Below, piece after piece: positions 46,822 to 58,724 of a stretch of DNA of 64,000 bases. The notes below the pieces were generated by a model, which worked only from the letters and a program-made list of their open reading frames with translations, did no database searches and was not told the DNA's origin. Origin of the DNA: Trileptium ribeirensis (taxonomy: Eukaryota; Nematoda; Enoplea; Enoplida; Thoracostomopsidae); assembly GCA_030248225.1 (NCBI GenBank), contig JASANE010021273.1, positions 90,810 through 154,809 on the forward strand, read 5' to 3'. The position numbers were made by a program, and so were the translations under genes. The stretch's first letter is position 1. Each line of letters begins with the position of its first letter.

Positions 46822-49480
46822 CGACTTTGCATGTCTGTCTGAAGTTAGGCTAGCGAATTCAGGACACATCACTATCAAAGTTCTGGGCGAAACAACATGT
46901 CACCACTTATAACACGATGGCGTAACTGATAAACTCGGTCAACACGGAGTAGGTATTGCATTAGTGATTCTTCACAAGATACACTTCTGGAATGGACCTC
47001 GATGTCAACAAGATAGTCAACATTTCTGTGGTCGCTGTCTACGGCTTAACATCAGATTCTGACAATGAAATCAAACACCGTTTCTACGATTTGCTCCAGG
47101 CCACGGTACATAAAGTGCCCTCCATTGATATTGTTATATTGGCAAGCGACTGGGAGACCGCGGCGATCAAACTATTCATCAAGTCCTAAGCGAATTTAGT
47201 GTATGTTTCAGGTGTGCCAATGGCCTTATCCTGGTTTTACGCGGTGGAAAAGGGCCCGGTCTATGCCAACCCACGGTTTAGTCACTCACGTCGACTTCAG
47301 GTAACTTGGAAATCTAATAATGGCCGAATCACGAATCAGACTGACTACATTCTGATCCGATCCCACTGGGTAAGCTTTGCCAACAACTGTCGTGCATACC
47401 TAGAGGCCGACACGGATAGCACGTATGTAAATGCTAACATGGTAGTACGAACAGCTGTTAACTGCGAACTAACAACCGCACTTTCCGGGCAGATGTTTTG
47501 AGATTGAAAACGCCTCTGGTAGTTCCTTCCATGCGATCTTGAAAACATATTTCAGGGTTTCCAGACCACTCCGGATTCCAATTCCGAAGCAGAGTGGTGA
47601 TATCTGCGCTCAGCAATATGAGAAATTTTGCAAACTCGTCCGCCCCCGGACAGGTACATTGGCAAGATTGGATTACTGGCATAACTTTCGACCTGTGGAA
47701 TGCATCCGGCGAGTGAAATACTCTGGTCCTGTGCATTATCGTGCCTTTCGAAGACCGAAGTGACGTGCACTCCGAAACTACCACTATCCATACAGGGAAA
47801 ATACCGCCACGGAGACAGAGAGAACCTCCGTCAGAGGATACACTAGAAAATTTTACCAGCCTGCGAAGAGTGCCACCCGTGGTTCAACATGAGCCAATGA
47901 CAAACTGTTCTATAGCAGTGAATCTATTATCTCACATCTTTCCGAGCGCCTATGTCGCTAGCAAGAACATGTCTTGAGCCTACTCAATCATGCGCCATCC
48001 CCAATGTCAGAGAAGCTTCCCGCCGAAGTAAAAATTCCGTTCTACATTATCATTGCTGCGTTGATCCATTTTCTATCGAAGAAATCTGCGACTTCATCAA
48101 GTAATTGAAAATAATAAAGCACCAAGTGAAGAAGTAATACCAGCAAATGTGAACATATGTCACCCAGAATTAATGGCACCGCGGCGCCATCGCGTTATCA
48201 CTGTAGGTAAATTTTTGGGGAAATAAAACAGTGCTTTCCGGCAGGAGTGACGCCATTGTGCTGCCGTTTTACAGAAGAGATGATACTCGAATCTGCAGCA
48301 ATTTTTGTAATATTAGTCTCATTGAGATCGCAGCCAAAGTTTTTGCCTATCTACTTATTAAAAGATTTCAGAAAAACCGTGACAGCCGCATGCAGCCGTC
48401 ACAGGTTAGTTTTCGGACCGGAAAAAGCTGTATCGAACAAATATTCTGCCTCCGTCGCATATTGAAGCAGCGATGGTACTTCCAGCAGCAGTCTGTTCTT
48501 TCCATCATCGACTTTGATGTTGCATCTGACGCAGTAGACAGAGCATCACCCTAGAACAATGTGGGCGCAGACGGGATACCATCCATGCCTACTATACAGC
48601 AACGAAGTCACGAGTGAGAGCATGTGGCGATGAAACTGGGCTATTCCAATTTGGTACCGGTGTGCGGAAAGGATGTCCATATCTCGAATCAAGAGTATCC
48701 TCTATTTTTAAATAAATAATTGACTGTACCGTGGATAAACCTCATTGCGATGGCCAGGACGTACAAGTGGAAGCTGACCATATGTGACTGATCTTGCGTA
48801 AACAGGCGACATTGTCATGATTGGTAACAGACAGGGAGAAGCCCAAGCCTCTCTCATCAATATCAAAGTTTATAGATCAGCTGTCGAGACAAAAATTTAG
48901 TGCCATCAGCTTGCCAAACAAAACATCACGCTGAATGGAGTCACTGTTGAAAAGATGGATTATTTTAAATATCTGAGCTCATAGTTCGTGGAAACAAGAC
49001 ATCTCAGAGATATCGATCTGTGGATCATTGCTGCATGCGGGGCCTTTGGTTGTCTCAACTCAAGCTGTAGTCATGACGAAAAATATCCTGGTGAACAAAA
49101 ACCGTACAATCAGGCTATTGTACGGATAGTCCTTTTATACAACAGTGATACTGCACTTTTGCATTCACCTGAACTAAAGAAACGTTTTTCTTCGATAATC
49201 TATAACTGCACTAATCACGTAAGCTGTACGATGCTCAGCAATGTGGAATGCGAGCTATTCCGCATGCCCTGAATCAAAGAAGACTACACGGGTTTGGGAA
49301 TGCAGCATGCCGCTCGCCTGGTGAATCCATCCACGATCAGATGTTTCCCATGCGGTTTGCTTCTCATGCCGGCTAAATGAGGCAAGCCCACATAAGGGAA
49401 TTGGTGGACAGCTAAAGACTCGGGCTACTACAATGAAGACAGACCTTGAAATCACAAAAAGACTTGCTGTTTACGGTCTA
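46598..49480 (+). pseudogene. dead endonuclease/reverse-transcriptase non-LTR retrotransposon
   Basis: Plus-strand fragments appear in order. The AP-endonuclease start is RRTLKDATVQALSLRKLN, interrupted by an AT tract, then YNIDFACLSEVRLANSG (to about 46860). Endonuclease continues with ISVVAVYGLTSDSDNEIKHR (46992-47189) and TNQTDYILIRSHW (near 47330-47370). RT begins at RICSNFCNISLIEIAAKVFA (near 48290), with SIIDFDVASDAVD (near 48505-48545) and GVRKGCP (near 48660-48680). The catalytic YADD site is lost: DLA-stop-TGD-IVMIGN near 48790-48825. Frameshifts and stops are frequent. It matches the RTE/CR1-like elements often labelled 'craniofacial development protein 2-like' or 'endonuclease-reverse transcriptase' in invertebrates. 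Clade is uncertain. It is a nearly full-length, inactive copy. Confidence 0.88.
46737..46817. repeat. (AT)n microsatellite inside a retrotransposon reading frame
   Basis: About 80 bases of TA repeats with one interruption (tatacatata). It separates KLN and YNIDFACLSEVRL of the endonuclease. Because TA repeats read as alternating Ile and Tyr, the frame stays open across it. Confidence 0.95.
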
Positions 49481-49859
49481 CGGCGCAAGAATAGCTAGTC
49501 GTCGTGTCAAAAGTCATTTCTCAAAACTGTAATGCATGCGCTGCTTTAACACGAGATGCTGTAATGTTTCAGGAAATGCCGGCTTAATCCGTCAAGGATG
49601 AATGCTGTTTCAAGTACAAGAAGTAAACTAACCGGATGATTTGCAGTTACTATCATAATTCATCAATCTAAGAACAAACTATTGTCTAGTAAGCCACATC
49701 GCTCAATTAGGAATGAAGATTCTACGACCTATAAGACAGTGAATCACAGCAGTTTACGTGTCTTAAAGCCCTGAAGACATTCTGATCTTGATTTCTCAAG
49801 ACAGGCTAAACAAACGCCCGTTTCTCTACAATTTCTACTGACATTCCATTGTCCTTGAT

Positions 49860-50430
49860 GCTCTTTATTAAAGGTGTGGATTTGTGCCTGAGACCCGGGC
49901 GGACCAGGTCCGGCGATCCAACGCCTGGTCAGGAAGGAGCCGGCCCAGACCGAAATGTTCCAGAGCCGGACCGACCCAGGCCGACCTCGATTTCTAGCGG
50001 GCAGAGTTGGACCGAAATATTTCGGCTCCTTCTCACCTCTGTCAACGACTGAATGACAAATATACGGTTCGATAACTTTGGGTTCGTTTTAAGATTTTCT
50101 TGTCGAGCTCATTTTATATATATGCCTTTTTGTCTTTATATCTCCTATATGTTTTATACTTAGGTTACATACACCCGATAACAAACGGTCCGGGCCGGGC
50201 TGCGCCGAAATCTTGCAACTCCGGGCCGGGTCGGGTCGACCTCCATTTCCAACAAGCCGGGCCGGGCTGACCTCCATTTCGAACGGGCCGGTCCGCCAAA
50301 CATTGCATCATCGATCCGGCCCAAAATTTTGCAGCATGGGGGGAGGGGCGGGGGAGAGGGAGGGGAGCGACCTCAAATGTCGCCGGCCGGGTAGAAAAAT
50401 TTCGGCCCTTTCCCGCCTCTACTCTTTATA
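49860..50430. repeat. GC-rich dispersed repeat (gggccggg type)
   Basis: Two GC blocks (49885-50030 and 50190-50410) share phrases such as gggccgggccg, gacctc(g/c)atttc and ccgaaatattt(c)gg, and each ends 'gg(c/t)cctt(t/c)ctc.cctct'. AT-rich sequence separates them. No protein is supported. Confidence 0.5.
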
Positions 50431-50848
50431 CAACATCTCAGAAAGTGTTTTCTTAATGATAGTACCACTAATGTGATTCATGATTTGAGACCTACAACCA
50501 TTCTGTTGCCAGACGGACGCCTTTCCAACTTATTGTTTTAAGTCATCCCACTAAACCCAAAATACAACTAGCCGCAATGATATACTATATCTTTGCTAGA
50601 AAAACAAACAGCATTTGGTTTTAACCAAATACTGCAAAAAAACGTCCTACAAATTAAAATTGAATTGCACAAATTGCCTATATATAATCGAATTTTCTCA
50701 ACGTTTTGAAAGTGAGCTGTATGTGGTTTCACGAATTCACAGTGTCTGTATTTTACCATAACTTCTCCCTACCAAACAGAACAAACTACAACCAAACAAG
50801 TTTAGCGTAGAGAATGCACATAAAAAATTTCAATTTTTTTACCAATTT
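50430..50848. other. no supported gene
   Basis: AT-rich sequence with one 63-codon minus-strand frame lacking protein-like features. Confidence 0.4.
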
Positions 50849-51085
50849 AACCCTTTCCTTATTACACCAAAAACTTATTTGGACACTCTTGAACAAACTT
50901 TTGTTCTAACCGCGGGTTTAACCAGGATCGCTCGGATCCGAGTCTTGTACAATAGCCACTATGCTATCTAGGAGCTGTTGCTGGGTTTCTTAAAGAACCT
51001 CGTAAAGCGAACGAATAGCAACTCTTGTGCAAACGCATGCCGAACGACAAGATCGACACAGTCAACTCGCCGTGCAATGTACAAC
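50849..51085 (-). mobile_element. tRNA-derived SINE, copy 3
   Basis: Read on the minus strand: gttcgctttacgaggttctt, then ctagatagcatagtggctat and a B-box-like gatcctggttaaaccc, with the tail ccaaataagtttttggtgta. Same order as copies 1 and 2. Confidence 0.65.
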
Positions 51086-53390
51086 GTGACAATGTGTCAA
51101 ATGTACAAATGTGTCAATTTCTGAACGAAAGGGTTAACTAGCTCAAAAATATTGCTACACGATTTGAGCCTGATCAAGCTTTATGCGCTTGTGAAACATA
51201 ACATCGGAGATATCGGGACGTATTGATGATCTCAGCCAACATGACTTCTGACTTATATACTGATGACGAGGTTATTTACGGATCCCACAGAATGGTACAG
51301 AATCATTTTGAAAGGCTGTCATTGGGATAGCTGAACACTGTACGCGGGCGAAACCTACCCGATTCTTCACAAAAACGTATATCTACATATTATCAATGAT
51401 TATAATTTGCAAACATCACTTTTATCGTCCATCATTAGAAACTTGTAAGTTACAGACGGATCAGGACACGTTTTAGATATATCATAATTAGTATATTTTT
51501 AGAGTGCATGAAGGAAAAGTACTATGCTTTCCTGCACTCAAATGATAATTCGCCTTAACCGTGGCTACAATTTTTGGTCACAATTTACGGGGGGGGGGGC
51601 GGAGTGGGGTGGGTGGTCAAAACACGTCGACACCGCTATTTTGTGTGGAGAACTGGAGAATTTCGGATCCGGTTTTCAGAGAGATTGCTTTGTTTGACCT
51701 CCGGTATTGATCGGTTAGAACAGATCTCGGGCTTCAGGGATGGCAAGCCGGGTCCCCAATTTTAAGGTGAACCGGTTCAGTTGAGAGTGTTTGTCCGACA
51801 TATTCCCTAAGAAGAATAGAGGAGTCGTACCAACTCTACTAAAAATGTTGTACGACCTATCTTCTGAACGTTGACATGGTCCGACCGACCCCTATGAAAA
51901 TTGGGGTGTCAACGTATTTTGCCCCAAACATGACTGGGCAAAATAACAGGGCAAATACGCCCATGACATTTACCTCTATAAATCATTAGAACTGATGCAA
52001 AATATTTCACTGTTCCCCGGAGTATTCCTGTTTATATAAATGTTAGTTTACCCTCACAGTACTGGGCTTGTAAAATCAATATGACGTGATGAGTATAATA
52101 CCTAATGTGCTGTGAACCTATGTATCAGTGAAACCTTTTTAAAACATTATATTAAGTGACAGCTTTATTATAGCAGGCTTATAGTATGTCCAAATGACAA
52201 AAGTTACAACTATCGACATTAAATGTAAGCCGAAGTGGAAACGTCAAAATTAATTAAATGAGCTTTCGCAGCACAGTAATTATTACCGTTCAAAACTTGA
52301 GTAGGACACTGTATATTACAAAGCCTTGGAACTATTTCTATAGTGAATGCTAACCGAAAATATGTAGCAATAACCAAATGGAGTTATGTGAAATAATAGA
52401 CAAACAAAAATATGGTTCTGAACAAAAACATTGCAAAAAGACTGAAAACGACCTTTTTGCGGAACGACAAAGCTATTGGTAATTAATTACAATAACACTA
52501 AGAGTGAATAAATTAGTTTCTTTTATGTTCAATATTCTGTATTGCCATTTGGTAATTTTTGAACGTAACTTAACCGAAATTTTGCTAAAAGGGTCTTTCC
52601 TGGAATCCTCTTCAGCCCGAAATTGGCCAATTTGAAGATATAGCGTTTTAGGACCGCAGCGCTGACTTTCTCAAAATTTAGAAAAAAATATGGTGATCAT
52701 TACCACAAATTGTCCAAAATTGTAGGAATTAGCAAAAATACATGTAAACATGGAAAAATTATAAGTTCAAAAATTTGTCCCCTATAAAATACCCACTCCC
52801 CCTTGCCGCCTGTATCCCCTTAACCCATAGGTCCAGAGGCGTCGCTAGAGCTATAAAAGTGAAGAGGGCCGCAAAAAAGTGGTGGCGCCGGTGGTTTACC
52901 TTCATTTTGTTATAACCTTATCAGTTAATATTTCCACGTTTGTCAGTAAAAAGTGGAAGCCCCTGCCACCGACCCACACCTGTTGCGACGTTCCTGGACG
53001 GGCCTCGCGCACCTATGATGTATGTGTATATAGAATTTGATTAGTCATATAAAATATATGAAACATATATTGTGCGTGTATAACAAAATATGACACATGT
53101 TCTGCTTAAACAGCGTTGAGTGCAAATCCTAACTTTAACTGCACTCGGAGTCAGCTGCAAACCGGATACATCGTCAACATTTTGCCTGTCCGTCTTTCCT
53201 TCAGCTGCGAGAAGTAAGAATGAAGCCGAAAACTTAAATATCCGGCTTGTTTTTTTTCAAAATATATACTAGTTTCAATTTTATTTTATTAAAGTTTCAA
53301 ATTTGTGCTGTTTTTCCTCGCTTGAGAACAATGAGTTTGCACTCACTTAGATGTGTTTTTTCTAAGATTTGATGATTAAGATTATGTTAC
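51086..53390. other. no supported gene
   Basis: Includes a short ZP-N-like phrase on the minus strand near 51255-51370 (see findings), a G-run patch at 51585-51790 and AT-rich unique sequence. No gene model could be built. Confidence 0.4.
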
Positions 53391-53409
53391 GCTATACAGT
53401 TAATAATGA

Positions 53410-53610
53410 ATGCCGAATCAATGGTTCAGGAGCGCTACCAACCTGAAGCGTCGGACCTCTTACCCCGCGGCCTCGGACCCCCTCCTAGAGGCCCTGGTCC
53501 ACCCGGTGAGGGTACCCCCTACCCAATGGGGCTCTACACTACCTCCCCCTCGGGCCGAATGTGCGCGGAAAATTCGGTTCTTTTCTATTATCCCCCAGCC
53601 CGGGTTTGCC
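53410..53610. repeat. GC-rich dispersed repeat patch
   Basis: The phrases gaagcgtcggacctcttacc, cctcggaccccctcctagag and cccctcgggccgaatgtgcg stand out from the AT-rich flanks and resemble the patch at 56335-56540 in style. Frames are open on both strands because of composition. Confidence 0.4.
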
Positions 53611-54640
53611 CAAAAACGGCCAGATTCTAGAAATTTTGGTATTTTTCTGATGCTCCAGATCCTTCTACAAATTTTTGTGAAAATTGACAAAACATTTCAA
53701 TGCAGCGAGCTATTGGCTGTGCCACTACGGCGCCACCACGCTTCAAAATAGTGTCAAATATAGTTACATTAGAATACAAACCAGCTCCTCCTTTCGGATT
53801 GAACCATTGACTGATGCAGCTTGCGTAATCCAATCCTACAATGAAGGGTTGCTATCCTTGCCGACGACAACATAATTATAATTTGCTAATCGTTCGAATT
53901 CAAAAATCATTCAACAATTATAGACGACTTATTCCAAAAGCTAAAATAAGGGAAAACCCATTAGCCTAAGTGAACACTTCTAAGTTTAATGAGCCAATCC
54001 TGTTTCATAGGCTGTTTCGTAACCTGTTTCATTCTGCACTTAGTCTAGAGCAGTTTTTTAGGTATCTCCTTTTCTCGATACACTGCCATTTGCTTATAAC
54101 AAAGATATCTTAGCTAACGAACATTGCTAAAGCATTATTGCATCTACCACGAACATTTTATTGGAAAGTAAACGTACAACTTTGCGAAAAATATTTTCTA
54201 TTGTAAATATCATATATTCAATTGTTTTGCCAGTTACATGTGGTCCGTTTGGATTTATTGTAAATTTTCGAATAATTATGCGAGGATTACTACAACATTG
54301 TGTCCTCACGAATGTTTGAAACGTTGTACTGAACTGAATTTAGGAGTCAAACACGACGAACATTAAATATTAGGATTGTTTTAGCCGAAAACGTGCAATC
54401 GAATCAAGAACACGAGTCCACTGAAATCTACCATTCCGCATACAATAGACTCAAATTTGGAATAAAAGTTTCAAACTAACATATCCGTTGATATATTTGA
54501 AGGTATAAACAAGGTCAAAACATTCTGTCATTCAACCGCGAACAAATTTGGCATATGAGACATTATTTGCTAGAATACCACTTTATAATGCGACTTTCGA
54601 AGTGTAAATAGCAATCGAAAATTTTACAGAAGCCCGATTT
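53611..54640. other. no supported gene
   Basis: AT-rich sequence with no exon, RNA gene or repeat array identified. Confidence 0.4.
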
Positions 54641-55173
54641 AAAACGACGTTTCAAGGCTAAAAATAAAAAATGAACCTGTGACAAGGCAATTTGAAACAA
54701 CAGCCATTTATCCAATTTAGTTTCTTTTAATTGAAATCGGGAAGATCGTAGAGCCGATAAAATTTTAACATCCCATATCGAAGCATAATTTTGCGACCAG
54801 ACCATTGGACATAATCTTAAAACGACGTTTCAAGGCTAAAAATAAAAAATGAACCTGTGACAAGGCAATTTGAAACAACAGCCATTTATCCAATTTAGTT
54901 TCTTTTAATTGAAATCGGGAAGATCGTAAAGCTGATAAAATTTTAACATCCCATATCGAAGCATAATTTTGCGACCAGACCATTGGACATAATCTTAAAA
55001 CGACGTTTCAAGGCGAAAAATAAAAAATGAACCTGTGACAAGGCAATTTGAAACAACAGCCATTTATACAATTTAGTTTCTTTTAATTTAAATTGGGAAG
55101 ATCGCAGAGCCGATAAAATTTTAACATCCAATATCGAAGCATAATTTTGCGACCAGACCATTGGACATAATCT
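54641..55173. repeat. tandem array, 178-bp unit, 3 copies
   Basis: Unit start 'aaaacgacgtttcaaggc' at 54641, 54819 and 54997, exact 178-base spacing, with few substitutions. The minus strand is open for about 72 codons per unit (MVWSQNYASIWDVKILSALR and onwards). Because 178 is not a multiple of three, the frame shifts at each unit, so coding is unlikely. Confidence 0.96.
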
Positions 55174-56334
55174 GTAGTATTTCTAGCTTTAATTTAATAA
55201 AGCTTTAATAAAACAGACAAATGTGTTTACGAAATTGTTTAATCAAAATGTTGTGTTATTCGAGCTCAGTTTCTGGCATTGCAAATGACATAGTTTAATA
55301 AGTGATTGACATCACACCGCATACTGAAAAACGATTCTGATAAATGGCTATTAAAAAGTTCTCGAAGCTCATATAACATCGGCAAGATTGAAGTACACCG
55401 TGGTTTATGCTGTCATTAAACTACGGTGTCTCAAAAAAATCTTTGACGTATCCGGCCAAGCTATTCCTATAAGCTGAAACGGAAGTACTACACCCTACTC
55501 ACTTTTATGCAAATGGCAATACTGCGAAGTGTCATTCACGCTAAAGTCGAACAAAAAACTGCTTTTTAATAATATAAGAAACATTTATATAATTATATTC
55601 ATTAAGCAGGTGTAAGATCGACCATGTAAGCTCGGTTTGTAATTACATTCACGCATGCACAAAATGAACATAAGATATATGTTGATGATGTTTGATTTTC
55701 ATTTGTCATTCAGATTCATGTTGATTGATGACATTCACGCATGCACAGATGAACAAAAGAATATATATAAGCGACAGATATATATAAATGCAAGGTTACA
55801 ACAATCCCCATGTAGAAAAGCAAGCCTTAGGTGAAATCTCGGGACAGAGTATGCGTGCTGTTTTTCTTCATAGAAATAAGTCACAGCAGTTTATAATTAG
55901 CACCTCTTTAGCAATTCTATTAAAAAATATATCGTGTGCTTGTCATCCGATTGAGATTCATATATCAAGACGTTAAAACGGAAGCAAAGTATGTGAAAGC
56001 AAATATAAACCAAACGTTACATATCAAAACTAGAAAAAATTCCGAAAGCGCAATGTTACCTACGGGGCTAGTACAAATGACCGTTCCGCAGCAAGTCATT
56101 CGTTTACACTATTCAGACATATAACACGTAGAAACAGAGGTTTATAAGTGCATTATGGTAAAGTTTGGTATCTTTGCGTATTTATTTTTTGTATTTTTAG
56201 TACTGTTTCGTCAGCGCAAAACAAATATCAAATTTGTTTACGTGGTCGTAACTAGTTTTTTACATGTGGGATTCCGGACCCACCTGTTTTTGGCCCTTTT
56301 TATAACCAACAGTATGCTGGTAAGTGGCGGATTC
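55174..56334. other. no supported gene
   Basis: Contains a short hairpin (acaccgtggttta against taaactacggtgt, 55393-55429) and two related phrases 'attcacgcatgcaca' near 55648 and 55735. Small plus-strand frames at 55788-56124 have no recognised content. Confidence 0.4.
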
Positions 56335-56540
56335 TACGGTGGGGGATCTCGTGGCACTGAACCTTCCCTTCCTGCTACCGAAGCGCCGCACCTTTTACCA
56401 CGGAGGCGCCGCACCCCACCCCCCCCCCCGACGAAGTGCCACGCAAGCCCCCTCCCCCACTCCGAGGCGACGAACCACCTCCCGAGGTGCCGCATCGCCT
56501 CCCCCTGAGGCGCCGCGCTGTGGTCGCGCGAAACATTTTT
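56335..56540. repeat. GC-rich dispersed repeat patch with poly-C
   Basis: Repeated 'gaggcgccgca' and 'gaagtgccacg' phrases with C runs up to ten. Open in several frames because of composition, giving Pro/Arg-rich products that are not credible proteins. Confidence 0.45.
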
Positions 56541-57728
56541 GCACTATCGGAAATTTTTTGGGCAAACTAAGGGCCGCTATGAAGGAACATTCTGAGAAAA
56601 TTTTTAAGTTATTCCCCTGGCCTAGCCCCGTCGAGACCATCAACAGCCATGCCTGGGGTCCATATGCATATCCCGGTAGGGTGATCCGACCCAAGGTCCC
56701 TCTGGATCCGCTGTTGGTGCTGGCCTAAAACTAACGTTCTATCCATGTTCGTTGCAAACAGCTGAATTGAGACACATTCTACTAGTATCGACTTTCAGTA
56801 AAGATGCATATTGTTATAATATGTTTTTGGGCCTCTGTAACATCAGTAGTAGAACTAAAAGTAGATACACTGATTACGAGTAGTCTAGCTACTTCTTCGT
56901 CAACCACGATGAATATAGAAATCCACACATTGGGTACAAGTAATCACAGCGAAAGAGAAATATTTAGCAACCTCCGCCAAACTGTTGTTGCGCTTATTCT
57001 GAAACGAGTCTTGCGCTATATTTCTTTTAATCTGAAAATTGCTGACAATAAACCAGTAAAATTGTTTTTGTTAAAACCTTTCAATTTTTGCATTTTGGAA
57101 TTCTAAAATTGTATATTATGATAACATTTATTCCTTCCATAGTATATATATCAAATTATGTAATGTCCGTTTAAGTTAACAATTGTGATCGAATGGGATG
57201 TATCGTAACATCATCGTCATAAGAACAACATCGTATGTCGATAGTATTTGTGCGCATGCCCAATCACCCAAACATTCCTAGATATAATCACATACGCTGG
57301 CTTATTTAGCCTAAGCAATGAAATTACATAACGTAATCAAGATGTAATTAACAAGCGAATTACATAGCTATCAATGTTCAAGAACTAGGTATATACGATT
57401 ATGTATGTACCTGCGAAGGATCATGTGTGGTCTACTTTTAACAGTCTACAAGTACGACAATGAGTTAGAACATACTCTAAAATAGTAATAAATAGTAGTC
57501 GTGTGTTATATCAAACAAAATTCTACGTTGCTTCGTGTAACTTTATAGTGGCGTTGCGTTGCATGTCAAATTCAACCCCAAAATTGTTGACTCCCATTGT
57601 ATAGTTGGACCACCGCGACCAAAATCTGAGGGTGGACTGTACAACTTCAAAATTATCAGTTTACATTGTACAGACTAAACCACAGCGCCCAAAAAGTAGG
57701 GCACCCACCGTTTCAACGCCCTTGCGTA
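56541..57728. other. no supported gene
   Basis: AT-rich. A 100-codon plus-strand frame at 56804-57106 (MHIVIICFWASVTSVVELKV and onwards) has a hydrophobic start but no recognised family and no clear splice context. Confidence 0.35.
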
Positions 57729-57807
57729 GACATATATACATATATATATACATATATATGTATATATGTCATACGTCATATGTATATATATATATATACA
57801 ATGTGTA
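57729..57807. repeat. TA/CATA-rich microsatellite
   Basis: catatatatacatatata-type repeats with an internal inverted 'gtcatacgtcatatgtatat' section, just downstream of the cyclase exon in gene orientation. Confidence 0.85.
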
Positions 57808-57916
57808 CATACAGACAGATACATCATAGGTTTCAAGTTGAAAAGAAAATGAGTCAACACTTACCTAATAATGACAATTTCGGCGACAAACCAAATATGA
57901 TTAAATGGTAACTTAC

Positions 57917-58724
57917 TGCCATATTTGATCAGCTCAGGCATTTTCAGGGTCCTTCGAATACCGCTTAGATCACTAGGCGTTCGCTGTCGGCGTATTGAAA
58001 CATTTGTTTTAAATTCCATTACGTTTGTCGAAAAATGCAGACAGTAGTGTCGACTAATAATGCGATGCGATGCAGCGAGCAACTGGTCATCTTCATAAAT
58101 AAGCAAAATTCTACTCCAGCGTTGCTCAAGACATAGCCGATTTAAGAAAAGATCTGCTATTTGGGCCATGCGATAACCACCCATTCGAGTAAGTCGAGGA
58201 TGTGTATCCATATCAGATTTCGATGAATTTTTATCGACAAATGGCCACGAGAATCCACCAGGTGTTAGCAGTGCACGATCCCACATTTCTGCAATCCGAC
58301 TGACGGTGGCCGCGCTAAAATCGCAAACAGGGCCAAATATTGCCGCACTGAGGTCGCCGCGATTCTCAATATAAGTGCCGTTTACTACGTCGATTGCGTT
58401 GCGAATAACTAGCGATTGCTTGAAACAGCCTGTGTTGATGTAAACAAACGTTATGCGCGAGATTAGACCTGACTGCAATCCAGGAACGTCTCCGTTTAGC
58501 AACATAGCCCCTGTCACCCGTAGAACAGGCTGAACATTAATTATCGCTTCAAGATGCTGTTTATCGTTTGGAAGCAGGACATGAGCAGTTATATTCACAC
58601 GTCCTGCCGTTGGTGATACTACAACTGTCCGAACTGTTGTTTCTCGCCTTGAAACCTTTACAAGTGTCAGTTGTGTTAATAATAAAGTAATGACAAAGAC
58701 TCGATTTTTTGTAGACAATGTCAT
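57917..58724 (-). CDS. receptor guanylyl cyclase, first coding exon (signal peptide and ANF-receptor domain)
   Basis: Encodes 269 residues, and the donor GGCA|GTAAGTT follows 57917 (phase 1). The start at 58724 is preferred because MTLSTKNRVFVITLLLTQLT makes a signal peptide. An upstream in-frame ATG at 58772 would add 16 residues ahead of it. From about residue 32 the sequence is a ligand-binding (ANF receptor, periplasmic-binding-like) domain: C100, then FGPVCDFSAATVSRIAEMWD at about 130-149, LLTPGGFSWPF at 152-162, LTRMGGYRMAQIADLFLN near 178-195 and WSRILLIYED near 203-211. The GP.C..AA..V.R.A..W pattern and following LTR block are those of natriuretic-peptide-type receptor guanylyl cyclases, which make cGMP from GTP at the plasma membrane. 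N-glycosylation sequons lie at N44, N115, N166 and N241. Kinase-homology and cyclase exons were not found in the window. Confidence 0.85.

Noticed and set aside
46573..46878. Ile-Tyr repeat protein encoded on either strand
   Set aside because: This is translation of the (AT)n microsatellite. The flanks belong to a dead retrotransposon endonuclease.
51260..51275. Hammerhead ribozyme core (ctgatga)
   Set aside because: No matching GAAA and stem arrangement follows. The other tandem-repeat units also lack the core.
54563..55161. Three similar minus-strand ORFs (MVWSQNYASIWDVK and onwards)
   Set aside because: They are translations of the 178-bp repeat, whose length breaks the frame at each unit.
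55370..55480. Candidate second exon of the receptor cyclase (LIGIAWPDTSKIFL)
   Set aside because: The acceptor phase does not match the phase-1 donor of exon 1, the frame closes quickly and the segment overlaps a small hairpin repeat.
56155..56728. Proline/arginine-rich plus-strand ORFs
   Set aside because: They are produced by a GC-rich, C-run repeat patch and are open in several frames on both strands.
57675..57860. Minus-strand 61-residue ORF downstream of the cyclase exon
   Set aside because: Encoded largely by TA microsatellite, with no protein-like features.
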